Positions 5,885 to 15,233 of a stretch of 28,406 nt of DNA are shown here, in pieces (positions within the stretch are counted from its first letter, which is position 1; each line of letters begins with the position of its first letter). The stretch comes from RGIG5952 sp045603485. Lineage in GTDB: Bacteria; Verrucomicrobiota; Kiritimatiellia; RFP12; JAAYLN01. The DNA is taken from contig JAZUMF010000085.1 in NCBI GenBank assembly GCA_045603485.1, positions 1-28,406 on the forward strand, read 5' to 3'. Both the position numbers and the translations under genes were made by a program. Below the pieces are notes generated by a model that saw only the letters and a list, made by a program, of their open reading frames with translations, had not been told where the DNA came from and ran no database searches.

Positions 5885-8800
5885 TCAGCACATTGGCAAT
5901 GCCGAGCGTTCGGTTAAGATACATGGAGAATCATAGACCGGCACATTGAGATAACGGGTATATCCATTTCCTTCTATGACATTCTCCATCGGGAACTCGT
6001 AGATTGCTCCTGTGAGTAAATCAACCCAAACTGGATCTGACAATGGTTTATCTAAGACCTTTAGGACCGTCGGGCGTTTATCGAGTCTATCGCCTGGACG
6101 GACGGGTTCTGCGATGAATCTGCCTGCTCCAGGTATGGTATCGCGCTCCTCATCTGTAGTTTTATGAGTTTTCTCGGCAAAGCTCCAAAAGAGATATAGG
6201 GGCTCGCCACTTGCATTTTTATACTCATAAAGTGCCAATGTTAAATCTGTTGAGGAGAGATGCATATCAACGACGCGCGAAAGTGTGCTGTCAAAAATAG
6301 AGACGACATTCTGAACGGCATAGTATGCGCGCTTAACAGCTATTACTTTCTTTTCTTCATCGGCGCGTAACAACCCTTTGAGGTTAATCTCTCTTCCCAG
6401 ATGATTAAAGTCGCAGATTGTAAAGACGCTTGACTCTACATCATGGCCTAAATCACCGAGCATTCGGCGCATATCCCATTTTGCCTGACTGTATTCGCTC
6501 CAAGGCACTCCACCTAATGCAAAGCGGGTTGCCATTTCGCTTGGGCAACCATTTTCACCTTGACGCATTTTTGCCTTTGGATTGTAGGTTGCCAAAATGG
6601 CTTTTAGTGCTTCAACATTTTGATATGAGGCTTCGGGGGCGTCTGCATACCCATGGTAAATAAACCAGTCGAAGAGCATTATATCATCACCCATGGCTTT
6701 GAGGCAGCTTTCGAAGAATTCGGGTGAATTATATGCCAGGGAGAGTCCTGCAAGTCGTGATTCAGGAATATTCTTCCTGATGATTTTTGCTGTTCTGATA
6801 TTGATTTTGGCAATATCTTCGGGGGTCTTTTTGGGTGTTCCGATATCTGGCTCATTCCACATCGCCCAATCTGTCACCCTACCCTTGAAATGTTCTGAAA
6901 AGGCATCTACCCATTTATCCCATGCTGCGAGGGCCTCTTCAGATGTTGGGAAGCCGCCAGCCAAGTCAAAGCCGCCGCCGCCTTCATAGATTGGATTGCC
7001 GTAATCGGTTTCAAGAAGTACATTCAAGCCTTCACCGATGGCATAATCGACAATTTTATCGAGCCATGCAAAATCATAAACCCCTTTTACCTTTTCGCAC
7101 TTTGCCCAACCGCCCTGAAGACGGATGGTCTTAATGCCAAGCGGGTTTATATAGCTTTTATATTGTTCAAAATCGGCAAAATCCCTGTCTAAAACCTCGC
7201 ATCCGAGAGTCCAATTGGAGGAGGCTATTTCGCTTGCGTTACGGTGACGGATTTGTCCTATGCGTCTTAAATCAGAAAATTGCGATTGTGTCGTGCCATT
7301 GATTTCAAGTTCTCTGATGTCGCCTTTATTATCAAAGAATGTAATCCTGCCGTCTACGCAATTAACCTGACGGCAATCGCGGATAATCAACTTATCGATT
7401 GTGACGCCTTTTTCAATTCCTATAGTGGGGACATCGCTTCGGTAAACCTCTTCGCGATAGACATTGTCAACAATAAGCTGTCCGACATCAGAGCCTTCCT
7501 GAACCCAAATGAGCGGCCATGCAAAGTTGCTTTTGTGTAAATCTCCGGGTTCAGGAGCGCAAGTGCCTGAGCAATCTCTGATTGTTATCGAATCAAAATA
7601 TCCGCGTCCCGGGCGATCGGGATAGAAATGCGTTATCGCAACGAGATTGCGATATGTGGCGATATGGATATTCCTGATTGTAACGCGTTTTACGAATGAC
7701 GACGGGTCTGTTGAGAGGATTCTAACTCCTCGATGGGTATAATCAGCGTAAAGTCCATCAATATCAATATCGTGAATCGGACCTTCAAAATTGGAGCATA
7801 TACCATCGTTGGCATTTAATGCCACCATATCGTCAAATGCCGTTCCGCGGAGATTTGTGATTTTACCATGGTGACAGCCGCCGTCCAGATGTATGCCATC
7901 CATATTCAATGGTTTGGGATTCCATGTATCAAAATCAAAGGTGATATCTGATACTGAAAAATGATTTACCTTTGTCAGCTGGCAGCTGTAGGTTGTTGGA
8001 TTTCTGAATGTCACACCGTTTACATGGAGGCGTGAAACTTTTTCAAAGCGGAAGATACAACCTAAATGGTAATTTCTTTCAAAATGCTTTGGTCTTATCG
8101 AACCATCTTTGTGCCGGTCAGATACAAAGGCGCCGTTCATTCCCTGATACTTGTTGTCATAATCCCAAATGCCGCCTGTTATGGCAATATCGACATTTCC
8201 GCTTTCGTAATCGCGGTTGACGACCATCGGCTGATTTGAGTAAGGTGCGAGCTTTATGCGCGTAAAACGATCTAGGCGTAGCTCTTGTCGAGATGAAATG
8301 ACGAGTGACCTTGAAATGAGATAGTGTTTTTGGGTCGGAGGTAGATAGACCGACGACAAACCTGAATCAAGCATTGCCTGTATTGCATCGGTATCATCAT
8401 GAATGCCATCACCGTATAATTTAGGTTCTGTCTCTCCTATAAGTGCATTTTGATATTTGGCGAAGGCTTCGTAATAACGCCTGCCAAACTCATTTACCGA
8501 CTTGAATGCAAAATGGAGATTATCAAAATGCTCGAGACCTGACGATGGCACTACTACGCAATCGTTGATATCTTCAGCGAATGAATTGATAATGGGATTC
8601 ATCTTCTCAGCCGTTTCGAGCCAGAAGCGACCAATTTCGCCGACAACAAAAGGCAGTCTGTCATTCCCTAGCTCTTCGCGGACTTTCCCTACCATCAATG
8701 CGAACTCACGGGAATAATAGCCGTTGAGTATTTCAAGTGGAAAGCTTTGTCCGTCAGCCTCGCCTTGATGCCATAGAACAGCGATAAAGTCACCATATTT

Positions 8801-9262
8801 CATCGCCTCTTTAGCGCGTTTGACAGCATTTCTGAGGTTTTGCCCAATCACGCCTTCGCCATGGGCCGCCCATGTCAAAAAGCAGGAGCCGCCGACGGCG
8901 CAAGGGACGACTCCGACGATATCATCAGGATGATCGATATGATAACGGCGAACAAACTCTTCTGCAGGCCCCACGCCTGCAAAATCACGGTCAAAATGGA
9001 GCGGACTTGTAGCTTCAACCCATTTGCAGTCGCGATTAAACTTGTATGCGCCTGTCAGGGGCAGGATAAGATCATCTTCATCTGGCTTTGCTCTGCCTGC
9101 CATATTGGACTGGCCAATCAGGAGTATTAGCTTCAGTCTTTTTGGCGGCTCGACAACTACTTCGTTAGGATCGGGTTTTGCTCCATCTGGCACAACTTGC
9201 CAAGAGGCAATTTCTTTTTTCTGCAACAACTCTTCAAGACTGATAGAAGATTGATTATCCAT
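5885..9262 (-). CDS. Three-part carbohydrate enzyme: SGNH/sialate-O-acetylesterase, beta-helix, clan-A-like glycoside hydrolase
   Basis: A 1125-aa protein with three enzyme-like domains (numbers from the ATG at 9262). Residues 40-275 are an SGNH/CE6-type acetylesterase: GQSNMAG with Ser at 52, VPCAVGGS, WHQGE at 164-168 and a catalytic DNLH at 247-250. Residues 280-685 form a right-handed beta-helix starting with the pectate-lyase-type DGIHDDTDAIQ; GH28-like NMDG, FDD and RGVRIL are present but a GHG motif is not. Residues 695-1000 resemble a GH39/GH5-type barrel with acid/base Glu in WNEP (804) and a nucleophile candidate in GENG (903), then a beta-rich tail. No signal peptide is visible, so action on imported oligosaccharides is likely. 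The ATG at 9262 has AAGGGG upstream; the TTG five codons earlier overlaps it. The isomerase gene ends 23 bases upstream, so they are cotranscribed. Substrate unknown. Confidence 0.85.
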   Translation of the reverse strand: MDNQSSISLEELLQKKEIASWQVVPDGAKPDPNEVVVEPPKRLKLILLIGQSNMAGRAKPDEDDLILPLTGAYKFNRDCKWVEATSPLHFDRDFAGVGPAEEFVRRYHIDHPDDIVGVVPCAVGGSCFLTWAAHGEGVIGQNLRNAVKRAKEAMKYGDFIAVLWHQGEADGQSFPLEILNGYYSREFALMVGKVREELGNDRLPFVVGEIGRFWLETAEKMNPIINSFAEDINDCVVVPSSGLEHFDNLHFAFKSVNEFGRRYYEAFAKYQNALIGETEPKLYGDGIHDDTDAIQAMLDSGLSSVYLPPTQKHYLISRSLVISSRQELRLDRFTRIKLAPYSNQPMVVNRDYESGNVDIAITGGIWDYDNKYQGMNGAFVSDRHKDGSIRPKHFERNYHLGCIFRFEKVSRLHVNGVTFRNPTTYSCQLTKVNHFSVSDITFDFDTWNPKPLNMDGIHLDGGCHHGKITNLRGTAFDDMVALNANDGICSNFEGPIHDIDIDGLYADYTHRGVRILSTDPSSFVKRVTIRNIHIATYRNLVAITHFYPDRPGRGYFDSITIRDCSGTCAPEPGDLHKSNFAWPLIWVQEGSDVGQLIVDNVYREEVYRSDVPTIGIEKGVTIDKLIIRDCRQVNCVDGRITFFDNKGDIRELEINGTTQSQFSDLRRIGQIRHRNASEIASSNWTLGCEVLDRDFADFEQYKSYINPLGIKTIRLQGGWAKCEKVKGVYDFAWLDKIVDYAIGEGLNVLLETDYGNPIYEGGGGFDLAGGFPTSEEALAAWDKWVDAFSEHFKGRVTDWAMWNEPDIGTPKKTPEDIAKINIRTAKIIRKNIPESRLAGLSLAYNSPEFFESCLKAMGDDIMLFDWFIYHGYADAPEASYQNVEALKAILATYNPKAKMRQGENGCPSEMATRFALGGVPWSEYSQAKWDMRRMLGDLGHDVESSVFTICDFNHLGREINLKGLLRADEEKKVIAVKRAYYAVQNVVSIFDSTLSRVVDMHLSSTDLTLALYEYKNASGEPLYLFWSFAEKTHKTTDEERDTIPGAGRFIAEPVRPGDRLDKRPTVLKVLDKPLSDPVWVDLLTGAIYEFPMENVIEGNGYTRYLNVPVYDSPCILTERSALPMC

Positions 9263-9285
9263 TGTTATCCCCTTCAAAGATACCT

Positions 9286-10155
9286 TTACTCTAACTCACC
9301 AAGCTCGTTAAGCTTGTCAACGAGCTGCTTGATTGACCTGTCGCGTGATGAAATTTCACACTGAATATTCTTTAGGCGAGGAGCCTTCTTTAAGCTTGAG
9401 ACAATATGCTTCCAATCAATAGTGCCTTCTCCAGGCAGGAGATGCGTATCGAACTGTCCGATGTTGTCATGAAGATGGCAGTTTACAATTTGCGGCAACA
9501 TGTCCGTAACTACATCTTTTTGCCAATTTGGCTTTTCACCGACGAGTTCCCATCGTTCGTGGACGGCATTTTCTTCAAAACGCCATCCGTTTTCAATCAA
9601 ATGGGCATGGCCTGAATCGAAACAAAAACCAAGATATTCAGATGGGAACTTATTCTTTATCTCGAAAAGCGCGGGAGTTATATTTGGGCGCCCCCAGATA
9701 TTTTCAATGCACATCGTAACTCCGCAAGCCTCTGCCTCGGGTAAGAGCTCTTCAATCATACGGCAAATATTGTCATGATTTTGCTTGTATGAATTGTGAG
9801 TATAAAGAGCATCGTTTCCTATGTGGAACGCTAAGGTATCAACACCCATTTCACGGCAGATTTTGAGATGCAGGCAATGGCGAAGCACTGTTTCGTCACG
9901 ACGGTGCCCATCATAAATCAAATCGTATATGCCTCTAAAGGGAGCGTGTGCATCGACAAAGGTCAATCCTGCCGTCGACATCTCTTTTTTTAGGATATCG
10001 GCCATGCTCTCTTTGGCGAGAATCATATCAATTAAAGAGCATGTCAAAACGAGGTGCTTTGCTCCGCATGAAGCGAACTCCTCCATGATTTTGATTCGCT
10101 CTTCTTCTGTCTTATTGACTAAATCCGCACAAAATGAAACTGGAACATCAAACAT
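9286..10155 (-). CDS. Sugar phosphate isomerase/epimerase-like TIM barrel (AP endonuclease 2 / xylose isomerase-like)
   Basis: A 289-aa cytoplasmic protein of the xylose-isomerase-like TIM barrel family, which isomerises or epimerises sugars using a divalent metal. Likely metal and catalytic residues are His70 (DAHAP), His111 (FHIG), Glu151 (CIENIWG), Asp180 with His183 (CFDSGHAH), His227 and His229/Asp230 (NCHLHDN) and Glu267 (CEIS). These fit the usual Glu-Asp-His-Glu set. The ATG at 10155 follows AGGAG with a spacing of about ten bases. It lies first in a two-gene unit with the three-part esterase/hydrolase, and has its own promoter at 10180-10188. The context suggests it processes a sugar released by that enzyme. 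AP endonuclease activity is unlikely. Which sugar is used cannot be read from sequence. Confidence 0.85.
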   Translation of the reverse strand: MFDVPVSFCADLVNKTEEERIKIMEEFASCGAKHLVLTCSLIDMILAKESMADILKKEMSTAGLTFVDAHAPFRGIYDLIYDGHRRDETVLRHCLHLKICREMGVDTLAFHIGNDALYTHNSYKQNHDNICRMIEELLPEAEACGVTMCIENIWGRPNITPALFEIKNKFPSEYLGFCFDSGHAHLIENGWRFEENAVHERWELVGEKPNWQKDVVTDMLPQIVNCHLHDNIGQFDTHLLPGEGTIDWKHIVSSLKKAPRLKNIQCEISSRDRSIKQLVDKLNELGELE

Positions 10156-10179
10156 TTATTACCGCTCCTGACTGTTAGG

Positions 10180-10188
10180 ATTATATCA
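10180..10188 (-). promoter_or_regulatory. Extended -10 promoter of the isomerase-esterase unit
   Basis: Read on the minus strand, TGA then TATAAT ends at 10180, giving a 5' leader of about 18 bases before the ATG at 10155. It lies immediately after the terminator of the preceding DUF4838 gene, so the two transcription units are back to back. Confidence 0.6.
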
Positions 10189-10190
10189 CA

Positions 10191-10222
10191 AAAAAGAAGG
10201 GGCAGGAAGACCTGCCCCTTTT
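10191..10222 (-). terminator. Intrinsic terminator after DUF4838 gene A
   Basis: On the minus strand AAGGGGCAGG (10220-10211) pairs perfectly with CCTGCCCCTT (10206-10197) around a four-base loop, followed by C and TTTTT. It is the strongest terminator shape in the locus and ends the DUF4838 run. Confidence 0.9.
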
Positions 10223-10232
10223 GATTCTCTGA

Positions 10233-12656
10233 TTAATTTTTCGACGGTGGAACAGCCGTCTTTTCAATTAGCGAAGGAGCTATAAATGTAAACTCTTTCA
10301 CATCAATGTAGTCGCATGGATGGAGAATGCCCGGCATTACCCAAAGACGCGATTCAGGAGAGATTCTGCGCTTGCCAAGGCAAACCGTCTGCCATCTGTT
10401 GCGGTCTTCGAGCCGCCCTACAATCGCCTGATTTGCGACCTCCATGCGACCGCCTGCCCTTATGCCGTTGGGATACCAACGCTGATATATGCCTAAATAG
10501 GCGGAAGAAGGATCGCCATCAACGGTTGTGCCCAGACGGACTGTTGCAAAGACATACCAGTCGCCAGAATCTTCAAGTTTTGCCGAATAACCGATTTCAG
10601 CGAACTTTGTATTCATCCAAATCGTCTCGGGCTCGCCGCGGAGAGCGACCTTGATTTGGGCAAATTCGGTTCCATCCTTGTCGCGCTGAAGAGTCATACG
10701 CTTGCCGCCGGTCATTTCCTTGGCTGAAATGCGAAGCACGGCTCGGTTTGGCGTGCGGTTGGTCGGCTGGATATCATACTTGAACATATTTGTAATACGC
10801 TTGCCGTAATCGGAACCGCCCTCGCAGAACATTCTGTGATAACGGGCATTTGAAGAATCATCTACAAGTTCATACCATTTGTAGTAGAGCTGCTCAAGCG
10901 TTGGGAGCTTAATGCGATATTGAGGAGCCAATGGGAGAATGTCCTGATAACGCCAGATGGCAACACTTATAGATGGTATGGCAGCACGGCGGACGCGCGG
11001 AAGGTAAGTCGTATTGCCTCTCACAGCTCCCAGAGCATTTTGCATTGCCCGATAGATCTTGATACAATCTGCATCGGTAAGATGGTGTGCCGTATCTGCG
11101 ACATAGCATCCGTACCAGGTCCAACGCTGGCGCAAACGGGAATGCTCGACAAGTGTTATGTATTCCTTTACATACTTTGCCGCAGGGCCGAATGCGGCAT
11201 TGCAATATTTATCGATAAGGGCGTCAACATCGGCATCGGGATTCCAATGGAGCTTGGCGTGGAGCCAAAGCTTCATCTCAGAGAGGTCGCCAAGCCCCGA
11301 GAACTGATGCTGGGTTGAAACGCCGCGGATGCCGAGACGCTTGTAGTAGCGCATACTACCGCCCATGATGTACATATTGGGATAAGGAATCATCCAGTCG
11401 CGGAAGTTGGCAAGGTACTCCCAAACATAGGTACCGTTTTTGGGATTGGTGACATTTTGGCAAAATGTGGCAAGAGAAGATGCCGAACGCTCGTTGCAGT
11501 CGGCGGGGAGGCAGTGGTTGCGCCAAAGCTCGGCTGAGCATCCGCCGATATTCTTTTCAAGGGGGAAGTTCTTAGGCTGACGGTCGCCGTATGGAAGAAT
11601 ATTGAAGCGCAGGTTTGGATACTTGTCGGCAAAGTGTTTGCCGATGCGGTTTGCCAAAAGATAGACCTGCACCGAATAGACTTCAGAGCCATCGGGATCG
11701 AGATGTTCGCGGACAAGTTTTGTGCATCCTTCGCATTCACAATAGTCTGCGCAATCGCCAATGGCGATAGAAAGCTCGCGACGGTTGGGATTCTTCTCTA
11801 AAAATGCGCCGATTTCAGAAAGAAGCGTCTTCCACATCTCTTCGTTGGAGATGCAGACCCAGTTTATATTTCGGCATTTAAGTTCTTCACTTGGGGCAAG
11901 CTTAGCTGACACTCCTTCACCGTTTTCACCATTGTAATTGCGAGGATCCTTTGAGCGGATATAAGCAAACCATTCGGGATTGGTCTTTGCATACTTTTTG
12001 CGGCTTACCCAACGGCAGGTCACAGCATGATTGTAGTCGGTATCATAGTCACGGGCCAAATCAGGATAGCCTGCGCGAGAGGCATGGTTATATGGCAAAT
12101 GGAAACGCAATCTCATCGAATGAGCGAAATCATGAGAGCCTGTGTCTGACCAGGTTGAGCGAACTGCATACATATAGGGCCAGTTGACAGCCTCGTAGTC
12201 GCCCGGAACCTCAAGTTTTTTTACGGATGGGGTATGGGTATAGTCGCGGGTACAGAAGACAACGCCCAGATACTCTAAAAACTCATATGCCGCATAGACA
12301 ATGCCGCGAGAACGGTCGCCTGTAATCTCAAGAGTGTCTTTATCCTTGACCTTGATAAAGGTTTCTTCTGGATTTTTGGCGACATAGGGTGTGCCGACCA
12401 AAATAGTATTATATCCTTTGACGGACTCATTTGCGATCATAATCGGAGCGCCGGTGATGCGACCTAAAAAGGTTGACAGCTCTTTTGCCGCAAACTCAGC
12501 TCCCTTTGGCGCATCTTTATGAACAACAATAACGCTCTTCGCCAAACCGTCCTCGGCTATGAGAAAAGGCTCAACGGGTTTGTCGGCAAATGCCATGCCC
12601 GTAAAAGAGAATGATGCAAAAAATATTATACCTGACAAAAATTTTCTTATGTTCAT
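10233..12656 (-). CDS. Secreted DUF4838 protein, paralogue A
   Basis: An 807-aa exported protein. From the ATG at 12656 (AAGGAG upstream) a signal peptide reads MNIRKFLSGIIFF and ends near AFA-DKP. Numbers below count from an upstream GTG at 12665. An N-terminal GH20/GH67-like alpha-beta domain (42-155) has SVIVVHKDAPKGA, NTILVGTP and ITGDRSRG. The central DUF4838 barrel (165-610) holds a four-cysteine CADYCEC-EGC motif (305-314), SAELWRNHC, WEYLANF and STQHQFSGLGD. A C-terminal beta-rich domain (645-803) follows. DUF4838 proteins are regarded as probable glycan-active enzymes; catalytic residues are not established, but Asp304, Glu379 and Glu416 are conserved in all four copies. A is closest to B, differing mainly at 178-200 and 251-269. 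It is last in the run, before the terminator. Confidence 0.88.
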   Translation of the reverse strand: MNIRKFLSGIIFFASFSFTGMAFADKPVEPFLIAEDGLAKSVIVVHKDAPKGAEFAAKELSTFLGRITGAPIMIANESVKGYNTILVGTPYVAKNPEETFIKVKDKDTLEITGDRSRGIVYAAYEFLEYLGVVFCTRDYTHTPSVKKLEVPGDYEAVNWPYMYAVRSTWSDTGSHDFAHSMRLRFHLPYNHASRAGYPDLARDYDTDYNHAVTCRWVSRKKYAKTNPEWFAYIRSKDPRNYNGENGEGVSAKLAPSEELKCRNINWVCISNEEMWKTLLSEIGAFLEKNPNRRELSIAIGDCADYCECEGCTKLVREHLDPDGSEVYSVQVYLLANRIGKHFADKYPNLRFNILPYGDRQPKNFPLEKNIGGCSAELWRNHCLPADCNERSASSLATFCQNVTNPKNGTYVWEYLANFRDWMIPYPNMYIMGGSMRYYKRLGIRGVSTQHQFSGLGDLSEMKLWLHAKLHWNPDADVDALIDKYCNAAFGPAAKYVKEYITLVEHSRLRQRWTWYGCYVADTAHHLTDADCIKIYRAMQNALGAVRGNTTYLPRVRRAAIPSISVAIWRYQDILPLAPQYRIKLPTLEQLYYKWYELVDDSSNARYHRMFCEGGSDYGKRITNMFKYDIQPTNRTPNRAVLRISAKEMTGGKRMTLQRDKDGTEFAQIKVALRGEPETIWMNTKFAEIGYSAKLEDSGDWYVFATVRLGTTVDGDPSSAYLGIYQRWYPNGIRAGGRMEVANQAIVGRLEDRNRWQTVCLGKRRISPESRLWVMPGILHPCDYIDVKEFTFIAPSLIEKTAVPPSKN

Positions 12657-12676
12657 AAATGGCACTCCTTAACAAC

Positions 12677-12707
12677 TAACGACCTGCTTGAAAAAAACAG
12701 GTCGTTA
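12677..12707 (-). terminator. Intercistronic hairpin between DUF4838 genes B and A
   Basis: TAACGACCTG (12677-12686) and CAGGTCGTTA (12698-12707) are perfect inverted repeats around an 11-base A-rich loop. On the minus strand no long U-run follows, so partial termination or mRNA processing/stabilisation is as likely as full termination. Confidence 0.55.
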
Positions 12708-12732
12708 TGATGATATTACACAAAGGCAATCA

Positions 12733-15159
12733 TTACTTTTTAACCTGTGGATTGGTTGTCTTTTCAATCAATGCGGGATCGACAAGCGTAAATTCCTTGA
12801 CATCGATGTAATCACATGGATGGAGGACGCCAGGCATTACCCAAATGCGTGAGCCGAGAGAGATTCTGCGCTTACCAAGGCATACCGTCTGCCATTTACC
12901 CTTATCTTCAAGGCGACCGACAATAGCCTGATTTGCAACTTCCATACGCCCGCCGGCTCTGATTCCATTGGGATACCAGAACTGATATATTCCCATATAG
13001 GCAGAGGAAGGATCGCCGTCAACGGTTGTACCGAGGCGGACTGTTGCAAAGACATACCAATCGGCTGAATCCTCAAGCTTTGCCGAATAACCAATCTCGG
13101 CAAAGCTTGTATTCATCCAAATCGATTCGGGCTCGCCGCGGAGAGCAACCTTGATTTGGGCAAATTCGGTTCCATCCTTATCGCGCTGCATTGTCATGCG
13201 CTTGCCGCCGGTCATTTCCTTGGCTGGGATGCGAAGGACGGCACGATTTGGGGCGCGGTTGGTTGGCTGGATATCAATGTTGAACATATTGGTAATGCGC
13301 TTGCCGTAATCGGCACCGCCCTCGCAGAACATTCTGTGATAACGGGCATTGGCTGAATCATCAACAAACTTGTACCATTCATGATAGAGCTGCTCAAGCG
13401 TTGGGAGCTTAATGCGATATTGAGGAGCCAGTGGGAGAATGTCCTGATAACGCCATATCGCAATACTGATAGACGGTATGGCGGCGCGACGGACGCGCGG
13501 CAAATATGTCGTATTGCCTCTGACGGCACCGAGCGCATTTTGCATTGCACGGTAAATCTTGATGCAGTCGGCATCTGAAAGATGGTGCGATGTGTCGGGA
13601 ACATAGCAGCCATACCATGTCCAGCGCTGGCGCAAGCGGGCGTGCTCGACGAGCGTTATATATTCTTTAACATACTTTGCTGCCGGACCGTAAGCCGCAT
13701 TGCAGTATTTATCGATGAGAGCGTCAACATCGGCATCGGGATTCCAATGGAGCTTGGCATGGAGCCAGAGTTTCATCTCTGAGAGGTCGCCAAGACCTGA
13801 GAACTGGTGCTGGGTCGAAACACCGCGGATACCAAGACGCTTGTAGTAGCGCATACTGCCGCCCATGATGTACATGTTAGGATAAGGAATCATCCAGTCG
13901 CGGAAGTTGGCAAGGTACTCCCAGACATAGGTGCCGTTCTTTGGATTGGTGACATTGTTGCAGAAGGCTGCAAGTGAACCCTGCGAACGCTCGTTACAGT
14001 CGGCAGGAAGACAGTGATTACGCCAAAGCTCGGCTGAGCATCCGCCGATATTCTTCTCAAGTGGGAAGTTCTTAGGCTGACGGTCTCCGTATGGAAGAAG
14101 GTTGAAGCGCAAGTTGGGATACTTATCTGCAAAGTGCTTGCCGATTCGGTTAGCCAAAATATAGACCTGAACAGAATAGACCTCAGAGCCGTCAGGATCC
14201 AGATTGTCACGGACGAGCTTTGTGCAGCCTTCGCACTCGCAATAGTCGGCGCAGTCACCAATGGCGATAGAAAGCTCGCGGCGGTTTGGATTCTTCTCTA
14301 AAAATGCTCCGATTTCAGCGAGCAGTGTCTTCCACATCTCTTCATTGGAGATGCAGACCCAGTTGTAGTTTCGAGCCTTGCGGGATACTTCTGCAGCCAT
14401 CTGGGCGGAAATACCTTCACCGTTTTCACCGTTGTAGTTGCGAGGATCCTTTGAACGGATGTATGCGAACCATTCAGGGTGTGTGGCAGCATACTTTTTG
14501 CGGCTGATCCAACGAACCGTTACGGCATGGTTGTAATCAGTTTCATAGTCGCGTGCCAAATCGGGATAGCCGGCACTATTTGCGCTCTTCCACGAGACAT
14601 GATAACGCAACTTTGTCGCGAACTTGAAGTCATACCAGCCGGTATCAGACCATGTTGAGCGAACCGCATACATAAATGGAGCGTCAACCAGCTTGAAGTC
14701 ACCGGGAATCTCAAGTTTTTTGATTGTCGGAACATAATCGTAGTCGCGTGTACAGAAAACTACACCGAGATACTCAAGAAACTCGTATGCGGCATAGACG
14801 ATACCACGAGAACGATCACCGGTAATCTCTAATGTCTTTGCATCCTTTACGCGAATGCAAATCTCTTCAGGATTGCCGGCCTTGTAAGGAGAGCCGACCA
14901 AAATCGTGTTATAGCCTTTGAGAGGTTCATCAGCAATCATTATCGGAGCACCTGAAATGCGCTCCAAGAACGACGACAACTCTTTTGCTGCATACTGAGC
15001 CCCTTTCGGAGCATCCTTATGAACGACAATAACGCTCTTTGTTAAGCCATCCTCGGCTATAGCGAACGGCTCAACAGCAGGCTTGTCGGCAAAAACAGTA
15101 CCGGCAATAACGGCAATCGCACAAGCGAATATGCGCTTCGATATCTTTTCAATCATCAT
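12733..15159 (-). CDS. Secreted DUF4838 protein, paralogue B
   Basis: An 808-aa protein very similar to A along most of its length, including near-identical segments around CADYCECEGC, FNLLPYGDRQPKNF and MYIMGGSMRYYKRLGIRG. From the ATG at 15159 (GGAG seven bases upstream) the signal peptide is MMIEKISKRIFACAIAVIAG and ends near VFA-DKP. The domain order is the same: GH20/GH67-like N-domain, DUF4838 barrel with the four-cysteine motif, and C-terminal beta domain. The loop after DTGWYDF (LRYHVSWKSANSAG) differs completely from A. The closeness to A suggests a recent tandem duplication or gene conversion. It lies 76 bases from A and 74 from C, each gap holding a hairpin. Enzymatic activity is unproven. 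Confidence 0.87.
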   Translation of the reverse strand: MMIEKISKRIFACAIAVIAGTVFADKPAVEPFAIAEDGLTKSVIVVHKDAPKGAQYAAKELSSFLERISGAPIMIADEPLKGYNTILVGSPYKAGNPEEICIRVKDAKTLEITGDRSRGIVYAAYEFLEYLGVVFCTRDYDYVPTIKKLEIPGDFKLVDAPFMYAVRSTWSDTGWYDFKFATKLRYHVSWKSANSAGYPDLARDYETDYNHAVTVRWISRKKYAATHPEWFAYIRSKDPRNYNGENGEGISAQMAAEVSRKARNYNWVCISNEEMWKTLLAEIGAFLEKNPNRRELSIAIGDCADYCECEGCTKLVRDNLDPDGSEVYSVQVYILANRIGKHFADKYPNLRFNLLPYGDRQPKNFPLEKNIGGCSAELWRNHCLPADCNERSQGSLAAFCNNVTNPKNGTYVWEYLANFRDWMIPYPNMYIMGGSMRYYKRLGIRGVSTQHQFSGLGDLSEMKLWLHAKLHWNPDADVDALIDKYCNAAYGPAAKYVKEYITLVEHARLRQRWTWYGCYVPDTSHHLSDADCIKIYRAMQNALGAVRGNTTYLPRVRRAAIPSISIAIWRYQDILPLAPQYRIKLPTLEQLYHEWYKFVDDSANARYHRMFCEGGADYGKRITNMFNIDIQPTNRAPNRAVLRIPAKEMTGGKRMTMQRDKDGTEFAQIKVALRGEPESIWMNTSFAEIGYSAKLEDSADWYVFATVRLGTTVDGDPSSAYMGIYQFWYPNGIRAGGRMEVANQAIVGRLEDKGKWQTVCLGKRRISLGSRIWVMPGVLHPCDYIDVKEFTLVDPALIEKTTNPQVKK

Positions 15160-15185
15160 ATTAATCTCCAAATTGAAGAGTTTAA

Positions 15186-15223
15186 GCCTAAGCGTCCCGC
15201 CCTAACGGACGGATAGCTTAGGC
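15186..15223 (-). terminator. Intercistronic hairpin between DUF4838 genes C and B
   Basis: GCCTAAGC (15186-15193) pairs with GCTTAGGC (15216-15223), and an inner GTCC (15194-15197) pairs with GGAC (15207-15210). The stem is interrupted by a bulge. On the minus strand only a weak T-rich stretch (TTAAACTCTTC) follows, so read-through is expected. Confidence 0.5.
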
Positions 15224-15233
15224 GACTTCATCA

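Noticed and set aside
9262..9277. TTG start at 9277 for the three-part enzyme
   Set aside because: It overlaps the AAGGGG binding site that serves the ATG at 9262.
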